From Rhizobium tumorigenes (GTDB lineage: Bacteria > Pseudomonadota > Alphaproteobacteria > Rhizobiales > Rhizobiaceae), in NCBI RefSeq assembly GCF_003240565.2, contig NZ_CP117260.1:186001-250000 (forward strand): 64,000 nucleotides of DNA. The letters are read 5' to 3'. Under the pieces are notes generated by a model. It did not search any database. It had not been told where the DNA came from and saw only the letters and a list, made by a program, of their open reading frames with translations. The position numbers were made by a program, and so were the translations under genes. Below are positions 25,624 through 33,083 of the stretch, one piece after another; position 1 is the stretch's first letter; each line of letters opens with the position of its first letter.

Positions 25624-26855
25624 GTACCTTGTTCCGCACCGAAGCCACTGAACATCGCCGCCGTATTGGCGGGGAGGTGATGATCGCACAACCGGTGAGC
25701 CACGGGATGATGACGGCCGTCCTCGGCTGCCTCGTGGTGGTAGGTGCAGCCTATCTCATGACCGGCACCTATGCGCGCAAGGAGACGGTGCAGGGCTACA
25801 TCGCCCCGACTGGCGGCCTGGCGCAGATCTACGCCGCCAGGGGCGGTACGGTAACACGCGTGCTCGTCCATGAGGGAGACCTGGTCATCCAGGGACAGCC
25901 GATGGTGGAGCTGTCGCTGGAGATGACCGGCGCTGACGGCACGGTTGGTGAAAAATTGCGGATCGAGACGCAAGCCCGTATCCAGTCCATCGACACACAG
26001 ATCAAGGCATCCAACACCCGCTTCGACCAGGAGGAGCGGCGCCTGTCTTCCCGTGTCGAAGGACTGGGCAGCGAACTGGCGAGCCAGGAGCAACGTCTGG
26101 AGTCTGAACGCCGGCTGCAAGCCCTGCAGACAGACGATACCGGCCACTACGCCAAGCTCCAGGTCAATGGCGGCGGCACGCGTTTTGAACTATCGCGCCG
26201 CCAGCAGCAGATCTTTGCCCAGGAGAGCGTCATCCACGAACTCGAGCGGCAAAAGGAACAGCGGCAAGGCGATCTTGTCGATGCCCGCTCGCAATTGGCC
26301 AGCCTGCCGGCTGGAAGGGACGACAAGCTCGCTCAGCTACAAGGTCTTCGCAGCGAGCTTGAGCAATCCCTCGCCCAATTGCAGGTCAACCGCGCCTATG
26401 TGGTCGTCGCGCCGGTGGCCGGCCGGGTTGCGGCGCTGCAGGCCCAGCCCGGGCAGACTGCCATCGCCCAATCGCCTCTTGCCGCCCTCGTGCCTGGTGG
26501 CAGCAACCTCGAAGCCAATCTCCTCGTTCCGCCGCGCGCTGCTGGCCTTATCCAGCCAGGGCAGGAAGTACGGCTCAAGGTCGATGCCTTTCCATATCAG
26601 CGTTTCGGGATGCTTTTAGGACATGTCGTTCAGGTCTCCCGCGCAACCTATCGCGAGGGTGAGCTTCTGGCTCCCATCGCCCTCACAGCTCCCGTCTACC
26701 GGGTCACAGTCAGCCTCGAGCGTACCAGCATCGCCGCGTATGGCGAAGAGCGTCCGCTGACCCCCGGTATGACCCTAATCGGCGATATCGTCACAGATCG
26801 CCGACACTTCACCGACTGGATATTGGACCCTCTGATGGCCATAGGCAGCCGGTGA
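25620..26855 (+). CDS. HlyD-family periplasmic adaptor of the peptide exporter (CvaA/MchE-like)
   Basis: A 411-residue membrane-fusion protein. One N-terminal membrane segment (about residues 28-50, MMTAVLGCLVVVGAAYLM) is followed by a biotinyl-lipoyl-like half (ARGGTVTRVLVHEGDLVIQG), a long Gln/Glu/Arg-rich coiled coil (about 110-255) and the second half (VVVAPVAGRVAALQAQPGQ). Family: bridges the inner-membrane exporter to a TolC-type channel, which is not encoded here. Its ATG overlaps the exporter stop by 4 bp, so the two are made together. Confidence 0.9.
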   Translation: MSTLFRTEATEHRRRIGGEVMIAQPVSHGMMTAVLGCLVVVGAAYLMTGTYARKETVQGYIAPTGGLAQIYAARGGTVTRVLVHEGDLVIQGQPMVELSLEMTGADGTVGEKLRIETQARIQSIDTQIKASNTRFDQEERRLSSRVEGLGSELASQEQRLESERRLQALQTDDTGHYAKLQVNGGGTRFELSRRQQQIFAQESVIHELERQKEQRQGDLVDARSQLASLPAGRDDKLAQLQGLRSELEQSLAQLQVNRAYVVVAPVAGRVAALQAQPGQTAIAQSPLAALVPGGSNLEANLLVPPRAAGLIQPGQEVRLKVDAFPYQRFGMLLGHVVQVSRATYREGELLAPIALTAPVYRVTVSLERTSIAAYGEERPLTPGMTLIGDIVTDRRHFTDWILDPLMAIGSR

Positions 26856-26916
26856 TGACTGAAGGAGGGGAAGGCCAGGCAGGCCACCCCCCAACCCAAC
26901 CTGAAAGGAGACTAAC

Positions 26917-27156
26917 ATGAACAACATCATCGAACTCGACATCGCCCAGCTGGATCTCGTGAGCGGCGGCGCCTCCACGGTCGCTTCCACGGTCACCATC
27001 GGTGCCGATGGTGCTGTCAGCGGCAGCTACACCTTCGGTTCGAAGTCAGGCACGTTTTCGGCATCGCTGCCGGCTGAAGTTGTACAGAAGGCTGGAACAT
27101 TCTCGTTCAGCAACGCGTCTGGCGGCTTCAACTTCAATAGCTCGTTTGCTAGCTAA
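26917..27156 (+). CDS. Double-glycine leader peptide precursor, putative microcin/bacteriocin
   Basis: A 79-residue precursor 61 bp after the adaptor gene, with a strong AAGGAG ribosome site. The first 18 residues are a classic double-glycine leader (hydrophobic L7, I9, L12 and V15 before SGG at 16-18), the signal cut by C39 exporters such as the one encoded upstream. The predicted mature peptide is 61 residues, starting ASTVASTV. It is rich in Ser (14), Ala (9), Gly (8) and Phe (7), has no Cys, Met, Trp, His or Arg, and carries two Lys, one Asp and one Glu. Two similar motifs occur (SGTFSAS, AGTFSFS). No known bacteriocin was recognised. No immunity gene lies nearby. A secreted signal or toxin are both possible. 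Confidence 0.75.
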   Translation: MNNIIELDIAQLDLVSGGASTVASTVTIGADGAVSGSYTFGSKSGTFSASLPAEVVQKAGTFSFSNASGGFNFNSSFAS

Positions 27157-27177
27157 ACGCCTCTGATCGCATGAATT

Positions 27178-27202
27178 CCGGCAGCCGGTTCCCGGCTGCC
27201 GG
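27178..27202. terminator. Strong hairpin between the peptide gene and the convergent regulator gene
   Basis: Perfect 11-bp stem CCGGCAGCCGG/CCGGCTGCCGG with loop TTC, 21 bp after the peptide stop and 60 bp before the end of the convergent gene. It could stop transcription from both sides. No T-run follows. Confidence 0.55.
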
Positions 27203-27261
27203 TCCATCCGGGCCTGATCGGCACTAACGCCTGGGCATTGAAGCGGCCAGCCTCTGGCTTT

Positions 27262-28968
27262 TTAGCGCCGACTTCCTGGGCCTGCACGGAGCTGCAGGTC
27301 TACCTGCCTTGCAGCGTCATCGAGTGCCGCTCTGTCAGATTTAAACCCCGACAGGGCGTTGTGGACCTCTTCGCCGAGAATTCGCTCTATCGCCGTATAC
27401 TGGGGGATATTCGGCCGTTGCCAGGTGTGCAGAAGGTTCTTTTTTGCCAGCTGATCGACGAACCTGACGATTGGCGAGCTTGCCGCTGCCTCCGGGTCGG
27501 CGCTGACCGAAAAACGCGGCGCAATGGGAAAGCCGTTCTTGACGTGAGCCTTCATCGCCTCGCGCGATGCCATCCAGGCGATGGCGTCGGCAGCGAGCTC
27601 CACCCGTTCTTCCGGCAGGTTGGTCGGAATGCAGAAAAGAAACCCGCCGATGGGTGACGCGCGGGTGCCGCCGGGTCCCGCGGGCTGGGGTAGATATTCG
27701 ACCCGTCTCTTGACCACGGAATGGACGTCGTATTCGAAACGCGCGGTGCGCATCGTCCAGAAATAGCCGAGACTGGCCTTGCCGGTCATGAATACGTCGA
27801 GTGTGCGGTCCCATGCCATGTTGAGGATGTCAGGAGGCGAGATCTCGATCAGGCGGCGCATGAAATCCAGAGCCGCCAAACCGGCATCGGAGGAAATCGT
27901 GCAGTGCAACTGTTCGAGATCGACGCCTTCCAGGGTAAAGCCGGCACGGGTTTTTCTCAGCGAGATTGTCGGCTGGCCGCAGGCGCCGAGGAAGAACATG
28001 AAGCTCGAGGCTATCGGCATGCCGCGTGCACCGTCCCACACCGCGCCGTACATGCCATGGTTCGGCGCGTGAAAATGCCGCCCGGCCGCGATGACGTCTT
28101 CGAAATTGCGCGGGAAGTCCAGGCCTGCATCGGCAAAGAGGTCCTTGCGCGCCGCCAGGATTTCGACGGTGCAGTAGCCGGGAACGCCGTAATCCTGCCC
28201 GTCCCATCTCGCCGTCGACCATATGGATGGGTGAAAATCGAGTGGATTGATGCCTGTCTTCTGGACCAGTGCGTCGATCGGACGAATGATGTCCTTTTCA
28301 ACGAACTCCCCGAGCCACGGCATGTTGATGGCGATCACATCGTATTCGGAGACCGTCTTCTTCCGGTTTTCGAGGGCCCTGTTGTACAGATCCGGAAGCG
28401 ACAGGAGATCGAAGCTTTTCCGGGATGCAAGGTTGTTGCGGAAATCGGCCCACATGTTGCGCATCGCCGAGAAATAATTGTCGTTGTTGAGCAGGAAGCG
28501 CAGCTCGATCTGGGATTCGGCACGTTTCTGCATCAGCCGCATCGGTGGAATGATGTGCGAGCCGAGCGGGGTACCGCCAAAATAATAGTCGTCTTCCTGC
28601 TCGCCGCTTCTGAGGCCCAACGTCTGCGCGAGCAGGGACTTGGTCTTGCCGGCATAGGCCTGGAAGGCCTTCAGCAAGCTTTCGCTCGGTTGCAGCGCAA
28701 AGCTCTTGCCCGTCGTTCCCTTGGCGACCTTGAGAATATATCCGCTGTCGACGAGCCGGTTTATCAGCCGCATGGACGTGGCATAGGGCAGGCCGGATTC
28801 CTGGCCCAGCGTCGAGATCGATACGGTCTGGGTGTGGATGTGGGACTTGATGAGATACATGACGATCCTCCAGACAGGATCTTCGTCAAAGCCGACGACG
28901 ACGTCCTGAAAAGGCCTGCGGGTCCTTTCCAGAAATTCGATCACGCGCAGCATTTCGTATTCGTTCAC
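27262..28968 (-). CDS. Winged-helix regulator fused to a sugar-type solute-binding-protein domain
   Basis: A 568-residue protein without signal peptide or membrane segment. Residues ~1-120 form a winged helix-turn-helix (TLGQESGLPYATSMRLINRL, then GYILKVAKGTTGKSFALQPS). Residues ~140-560 resemble a full family 1 (MalE-like) solute-binding protein: YDVIAINMPWLGEFVEKD, GQDYGVPGY, FMTGKASLGYFW and SPIGGFLFCIPTN. This would be a one-component regulator that senses its ligand in the cytoplasm with a transport-type fold. It sits at the edge of the hydroxyquinol/sugar-transport island and probably controls it. Automatic annotation may wrongly call it a periplasmic binding protein. Confidence 0.75.
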   Translation of the reverse strand: MNEYEMLRVIEFLERTRRPFQDVVVGFDEDPVWRIVMYLIKSHIHTQTVSISTLGQESGLPYATSMRLINRLVDSGYILKVAKGTTGKSFALQPSESLLKAFQAYAGKTKSLLAQTLGLRSGEQEDDYYFGGTPLGSHIIPPMRLMQKRAESQIELRFLLNNDNYFSAMRNMWADFRNNLASRKSFDLLSLPDLYNRALENRKKTVSEYDVIAINMPWLGEFVEKDIIRPIDALVQKTGINPLDFHPSIWSTARWDGQDYGVPGYCTVEILAARKDLFADAGLDFPRNFEDVIAAGRHFHAPNHGMYGAVWDGARGMPIASSFMFFLGACGQPTISLRKTRAGFTLEGVDLEQLHCTISSDAGLAALDFMRRLIEISPPDILNMAWDRTLDVFMTGKASLGYFWTMRTARFEYDVHSVVKRRVEYLPQPAGPGGTRASPIGGFLFCIPTNLPEERVELAADAIAWMASREAMKAHVKNGFPIAPRFSVSADPEAAASSPIVRFVDQLAKKNLLHTWQRPNIPQYTAIERILGEEVHNALSGFKSDRAALDDAARQVDLQLRAGPGSRR

Positions 28969-29066
28969 GTCGGCCCTCCCGCCCGTCGCGTCATGACATA
29001 TGGTCGTAGCTCTACCTGATCCTTTTGGCTAGGATCGGTGCAGATAGGGACCAGAATGCCGGCGGG

Positions 29067-29969
29067 CTATTTTTCGGTAGGAGGGGCAAGTCCGGCGAGG
29101 CGTTCCGATTGCTCGAAGAGCACGAAGAAGTCCTTGTCGGCCTGGCCGCCGGCGTAGGCCGCCTCGTATTGCTGGCGGATCATCGATGCCAGATACATCG
29201 GAGTGTGGTCGGCCCGTGCCGCATCCAGGATGAGGTCGAAATCCTTCATCATCTGGGATACAGAGAATGCAGGATCGAAATTGCGGTTGACCAGCAGGTC
29301 CCGCTTGTAGGCGATCAGCGGTGAGGCCACGGCGCTCTCGCAAATCACCGACAGCATGGTCTCGACCGTGAGATTGCCCTTCAACCCGAGGGTAAGGGCC
29401 TCTCCCAGAAGCGCCGACGTTGCGCCGACGAGCGCATTGAGTACGAGTTTAAGGTAGCGCGCCTCCTCGGCCTGGCCGACATAAAAGCGGCGGGACGCAA
29501 AGCATTCGAACATCGGCTCCACGCGCTTGTAGGCCTCCTCAGGTCCCGACGCCATGACCGACAGGGTTCCGGACGATGCGGTCGCGGTGCTGCCGGAGAC
29601 TGGTGCGCGCAGGTATGAAACGCCAAGCGCCGACATTGCCTCGTTGACTTCCGTAGAAATTGCCGGCGACACCGTGCTCATTTCGACCAGGATCTGTCCG
29701 GTCTTCATCGTGGTGGCAAGGCCGCCCGGCGAGAAAACGAGCTCCCGCAGAACGGCGTCATTCGGGATTGTCAGAACGATGACGTCGGAAGCGGCTGCCA
29801 GATCTTCCAGCGAATGCGCCACATTGGCGCCCTCGGCAACGATGGTGGCGCGGTTCTCGGGCAAGGGCTCGTAGACGTGCAAGGCATAGCCGGCATCGAG
29901 AACGCGGCGGCTCATCGGGGCACCCATTTTGCCTATGCCTGCCCAGCCTACTGTAAATCTCTCGCTCAT
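29067..29969 (-). CDS. NAD(P)-dependent beta-hydroxyacid dehydrogenase (HIBADH family)
   Basis: A 300-residue enzyme. Start at ATG 29969 (MSERFTVGWAGIGKMG), preceded by GGGAGAGG; open sequence further upstream looks non-coding. Seen: the nucleotide-binding GWAGIGKMGAPM, the substrate-binding APVSGSTATASSGTL and the catalytic Lys region LKLVLNALVGA. Members oxidise 3-hydroxyisobutyrate, tartronate semialdehyde, 6-phosphogluconate-like or other 2/3-hydroxyacids. It lies 98 bp downstream of the start of the winged-helix regulator, on the same strand, and diverges from the dehydrogenase at 30560. Substrate unknown. Confidence 0.87.
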   Translation of the reverse strand: MSERFTVGWAGIGKMGAPMSRRVLDAGYALHVYEPLPENRATIVAEGANVAHSLEDLAAASDVIVLTIPNDAVLRELVFSPGGLATTMKTGQILVEMSTVSPAISTEVNEAMSALGVSYLRAPVSGSTATASSGTLSVMASGPEEAYKRVEPMFECFASRRFYVGQAEEARYLKLVLNALVGATSALLGEALTLGLKGNLTVETMLSVICESAVASPLIAYKRDLLVNRNFDPAFSVSQMMKDFDLILDAARADHTPMYLASMIRQQYEAAYAGGQADKDFFVLFEQSERLAGLAPPTEK

Positions 29970-30135
29970 CGACCTCTCCCTTGTTCCCGACGACCAGCAG
30001 CGCCGGTTTGCCGATCCCTTGCCTGCGGGGGGAACGTGCGTGTCGACCAATGCTCGGCATTCGGCCGCATAAACTGTCTCCGTCCTCCCGGAGAAATTAA
30101 TAGGACGAAGTCGGGATGGAATGCTTGGCAGAAAA

Positions 30136-30164
30136 TATCCAATCCGGACAAATATAGGTTTGTC
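30136..30164. promoter_or_regulatory. Operator candidate upstream of the HIBADH gene
   Basis: TATCCAATCCGGACA (30136-30150) recurs exactly at 37778-37792, upstream of the transporter operon of the same island. The first copy runs into a dyad, GACAAA-N6-TTTGTC (30147-30164). A site for the island's regulator is the simplest explanation; it is not proven. Confidence 0.45.
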
Positions 30165-30331
30165 GGACATCGTGTTTATCCACTAGCTTCCTGACAGGAT
30201 GGTCAGCCGTTCCCGGGAGGAACACGAACCGACAATTTTGCAAATTGGCACGCTTTACTTCGGTAATGCGGCACCGTTGCCTGTTGTCGATATTCCGGGA
30301 CTGGAGGATCTGGGGTGAGGAGGAGGACTTG

Positions 30332-30429
30332 ATGATTGGATCGCTGCAGGAAGGGTCGTTGCCGTAACCGGCTTTCGGTCACCCACCATTGAATTCCTGG
30401 CGTCTGCCGTGTCCGACCAAATCACCTGA
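30332..30429 (+). pseudogene. SDR relic, 5' piece (frameshifted and internally deleted)
   Basis: A strong AGGAGG (30318-30327 region) precedes an ATG at 30332 reading MIGSLQ. After a one-base shift the DNA reads GRVVAVTG, the classic N-terminus of short-chain dehydrogenases. This joins directly to TIEFLASAVSDQIT, which resembles the near-C-terminal FLASxxSxxITGQ of the same family, so most of the gene is deleted. It ends at TGA 30427-30429. A matching C-terminal piece lies beyond the following dehydrogenase gene. Confidence 0.5.
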
Positions 30430-30559
30430 ATTGAAGAGAGCGAGGAGCGCGCATGCTACCCGCTTCCGCGAATTAAGTCTGAGGGCGAGGCCGGTGCGCC
30501 TTGCCAGCCGCAATCATTCAAACGCGCGGCTTGCCACGTGAAAATGAGAGGATCTCCGT

Positions 30560-31633
30560 ATGAAAGCCGTTCGATACTATTCGAAGAAAGACATTCGCGT
30601 TGAAGATGTACCCGCTCCGTCCGGGCCGCTGGGCGATGACATGGTTCTCATCGAGCCGCTGGTTTGCGGCATCTGTGGAACCGATCTGCATGAATATATT
30701 GCAGGACCGATCGTCACGCCGAGCACGCCGCACGTCTATTCCGGCGCGGTCCTGCCGCAGATCCTCGGGCACGAACTGTCTGCCCGGGTCCTGGCGGTCG
30801 GCAAGAACGTGACGCACGTCGCGCCGGGATCGCGTGTCTCGATCCAGCCGCTGATCTCGCCCCGCGACGACTATTACGGTCGCCGGGGACTGTATCATCT
30901 CAGCGAAAAGATGGCCTGCTTCGGCCTGTCCTGGGAATGGGGTGGCATGGGGGAACAGGCGGTCGTCAACAGCTACAATGTCTTTCCGGTGCCGGACAGC
31001 GTCAGCGATGTGCAGGCAGCCATGATCGAGCCGGCAGCGGTTGCTCTCTACGGCGTCGATCGCGGCGGCGTGGAGGCAGGCAGCACTGTGCTGGTCTCCG
31101 GCGTCGGCCCGATTGGCGCGCTGGTTCTGCTTGCAACGCGGGCAGCCGGTGCGACGACCATTTTCGTTTCCGAACTGAACCCGAACCGCCGCGCCCTTGC
31201 CAGTAAGCTGGTGCCGGAGGCGATCGTCTTCGATCCGCGCGAGGTGAATGCCGAAGCGCTGTTCCGCGAGCACACCGAGGATGGCGTCGGCGTCGACGTG
31301 GCGCTCGAATGCGTCGGCGCGGAGGCTTCGCTCAACCTCTGTGCCAGGGCCGTCAAGCGTCAGGGTACGGTCGTGCAGGTCGGTCTGCACGTCAAGCCGG
31401 CTGCCATCGATGCGATGCTCTGGGCTCTGAAGGACATCACGGTCGAGGCGACCTGGTGCTACCCGGTGACGATCTGGCCAAGGATCGCGCAGATGATCGG
31501 ATCTGGCATCTTCCCTGTCGAGCAGATCGTCACCGCGCAGATTTCTCCGGACGACGTAGTCGAAAAGGGCTTCGAGGCGCTGCTCGATCCCAATGCGTCC
31601 CACATGAAGATACTCGTCAATATGAAAGCTTGA
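30560..31633 (+). CDS. Medium-chain zinc-type alcohol dehydrogenase (2,3-butanediol/sorbitol DH-like)
   Basis: A 357-residue MDR-family dehydrogenase. Catalytic-zinc residues are in VCGICGTDLHEYI (Cys) and LGHELSARV (His-Glu). The Rossmann motif is VSGVGPIGALVLLATRAAGA, and VALECVG follows. The four structural-zinc cysteines expected near residues 95-110 are absent; that lobe reads SPRDDYYGRRGLYHL, so the protein likely lacks the second zinc. It probably oxidises a sugar- or polyol-like secondary alcohol with NAD. It is the first intact plus-strand gene of the catabolic island and lies between two pieces of a dead SDR gene. Confidence 0.87.
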   Translation: MKAVRYYSKKDIRVEDVPAPSGPLGDDMVLIEPLVCGICGTDLHEYIAGPIVTPSTPHVYSGAVLPQILGHELSARVLAVGKNVTHVAPGSRVSIQPLISPRDDYYGRRGLYHLSEKMACFGLSWEWGGMGEQAVVNSYNVFPVPDSVSDVQAAMIEPAAVALYGVDRGGVEAGSTVLVSGVGPIGALVLLATRAAGATTIFVSELNPNRRALASKLVPEAIVFDPREVNAEALFREHTEDGVGVDVALECVGAEASLNLCARAVKRQGTVVQVGLHVKPAAIDAMLWALKDITVEATWCYPVTIWPRIAQMIGSGIFPVEQIVTAQISPDDVVEKGFEALLDPNASHMKILVNMKA

Positions 31634-31684
31634 CCGGAGCACTGCCCATTGGATTTCGGCGGCCGCATTAGGGCGGTGGCGTTG

Positions 31685-31756
31685 GTAACCGCCGAAACCA
31701 TCGGCGGCGCTATGGGTCAATGTCCGATGATAGACGGCGGCTATTCGATCGCCTGA
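31685..31756 (+). pseudogene. SDR relic, 3' piece
   Basis: In frame after the dehydrogenase stop, the DNA reads to GQCPMIDGGYSIA and TGA at 31754-31756. This is the typical SDR ending (ITGQxxxVDGGYS). The 5' piece ends ...SDQIT at 30426, so the two ends would join as ITGQ, as if the region with the alcohol dehydrogenase had been placed inside an SDR gene. No start codon or core is present. Confidence 0.5.
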
Positions 31757-31775
31757 ACAACGAAGAGGTTTTGTA

Positions 31776-32060
31776 ATGCACTATATCGTTCACTGCCTGG
31801 ACCATCCGGGCGCCGTGGAAAAGCGGCTTGCCAACTACGAAGCGCACAAGGCCTATCTCGGCGCCGCAAAGACCAAGACCATCATTTCCGGGCCGCTCCT
31901 CGCCGATGACAACGAGACGATGATCGGCTCGCTCTTCCTGTTCGAGGCAGACACCATCGAAGAGATCGTCGCTTTCAACAAGGCCGATCCGTTCACGGCA
32001 GCCGGCGTCTGGAAGTCGGTCAATATCCATCCCTTCAGCAAGCGGGTGGACAACAGATGA
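31776..32060 (+). CDS. YciI-family protein (dimeric alpha+beta barrel)
   Basis: A 94-residue YCII-domain protein: MHYIVHCLDHPGAVEKRL, then HKAYL, IISGPLLADD and GSLFLFEADT are family-typical, with the conserved His and Asp of the putative active site present. One family member, TftG, removes HCl from chlorohydroxyquinol in aromatic degradation, so a lyase or dehydration role beside a hydroxyquinol pathway is attractive (inference). Its stop overlaps the next start as ATGA. Confidence 0.85.
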   Translation: MHYIVHCLDHPGAVEKRLANYEAHKAYLGAAKTKTIISGPLLADDNETMIGSLFLFEADTIEEIVAFNKADPFTAAGVWKSVNIHPFSKRVDNR

Positions 32061-33070
32061 CAATGATCGAAAACAAGCCGGTGCTTGCTGCCATCGTCGG
32101 CCTCGGCTGGTGGGGCAAGAAGATGGCGACCCTGGTCAATGCCGGGGGTGCGGAAATGCACTTCGTTCGTGCTGTAGATCCGAGCCCGGAGGCAGAAAGC
32201 TTTGCCGGCGAGATGGGCCTGCAATTCTCCTCGGATATCGCCGATGCGCTGGCCGATCCCGACATCGAGGCTGTTGTCCTTGCAACGCCCCACTCCCTGC
32301 ATCAGAAACAGATCGCCCAGGCAGTGGCTGCCGGCAAGCACGTATTCTGCGAAAAGCCGCTGGCGATGACCAGGAAGGATGCCGAAACCTCCGTGGCGTT
32401 GTGCCGTGATGCCGGGCTGGTTCTCGGCATGGGCCACGAGCGTCGTTTCGAGCCGCCGATTGCCGAGATCCTCCAGGCGGCAAATAGCGGCAAGCTCGGT
32501 CGTCTGCTGCAGATAGAGTCCAATTTCAGCCACGACAAGTTCCTCACCCTCGATCCGTCGAACTGGCGGCTGAACGCGGAGCAGGCGCCTGCCGGTGGCA
32601 TGACGGCAACCGGCATCCATCTGACCGACCTATCGGTCAAGCTTATGGGGCCTGCAAAGGATGTCCGTGTCATCTGCGAGAACCTCGCTTCGGAGATCCC
32701 GCAGGGGGATACGATGAGCGCCCATATCCGCTTCGAAAACGGCGGTTCGGCCTATGTGTCCGCGACGCTGGCCACACCGTTCATCTCGCGGTTCGCGGTC
32801 TTCGGGACGTTGGGTTGGATCGAGGTGCGCGACAAGGCGCACGTCGAATCGCCGGACGGCTGGATCGTTACCGAGGGTTGGAAGGGCAAGCCCATCACCG
32901 TGCGCGAAGTCGCGCCGGCCGAGCCGGTTCGCGACAACCTGCGAGCGTTTGCCCGAGCCGTGCGCGGCACCGATCCATATCCGATCAGCGGCGAGGAGAT
33001 GATCAACAACATTGCGCTTCTCGAAGCGATTATCCGCTCCGCACGCTCCGGCGTCGTCGAGCAACTTTGA
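32057..33070 (+). CDS. Gfo/Idh/MocA-family oxidoreductase
   Basis: A 337-residue NAD(P)-dependent dehydrogenase. N-terminal Rossmann motif VGLGWWGKKMA, the family Lys motif FCEKPLAMTR near residue 97, and a C-terminal beta-sheet domain. Relatives oxidise inositol, glucose-fructose or other cyclic polyols. It overlaps YciI by 4 bp and precedes a second zinc-type dehydrogenase by 13 bp. In context it may oxidise a cyclitol or sugar-like ring imported by the island's transporter (inference). Confidence 0.88.
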   Translation: MTMIENKPVLAAIVGLGWWGKKMATLVNAGGAEMHFVRAVDPSPEAESFAGEMGLQFSSDIADALADPDIEAVVLATPHSLHQKQIAQAVAAGKHVFCEKPLAMTRKDAETSVALCRDAGLVLGMGHERRFEPPIAEILQAANSGKLGRLLQIESNFSHDKFLTLDPSNWRLNAEQAPAGGMTATGIHLTDLSVKLMGPAKDVRVICENLASEIPQGDTMSAHIRFENGGSAYVSATLATPFISRFAVFGTLGWIEVRDKAHVESPDGWIVTEGWKGKPITVREVAPAEPVRDNLRAFARAVRGTDPYPISGEEMINNIALLEAIIRSARSGVVEQL

Positions 33071-33083
33071 CAGGGAGAGTGTC

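Noticed and set aside
30410..30417. TGTCCGAC as a further operator copy in the dehydrogenase promoter region
   Set aside because: It is only eight bases and lies inside the relic SDR coding sequence (VSD codons), so chance is the simpler explanation.
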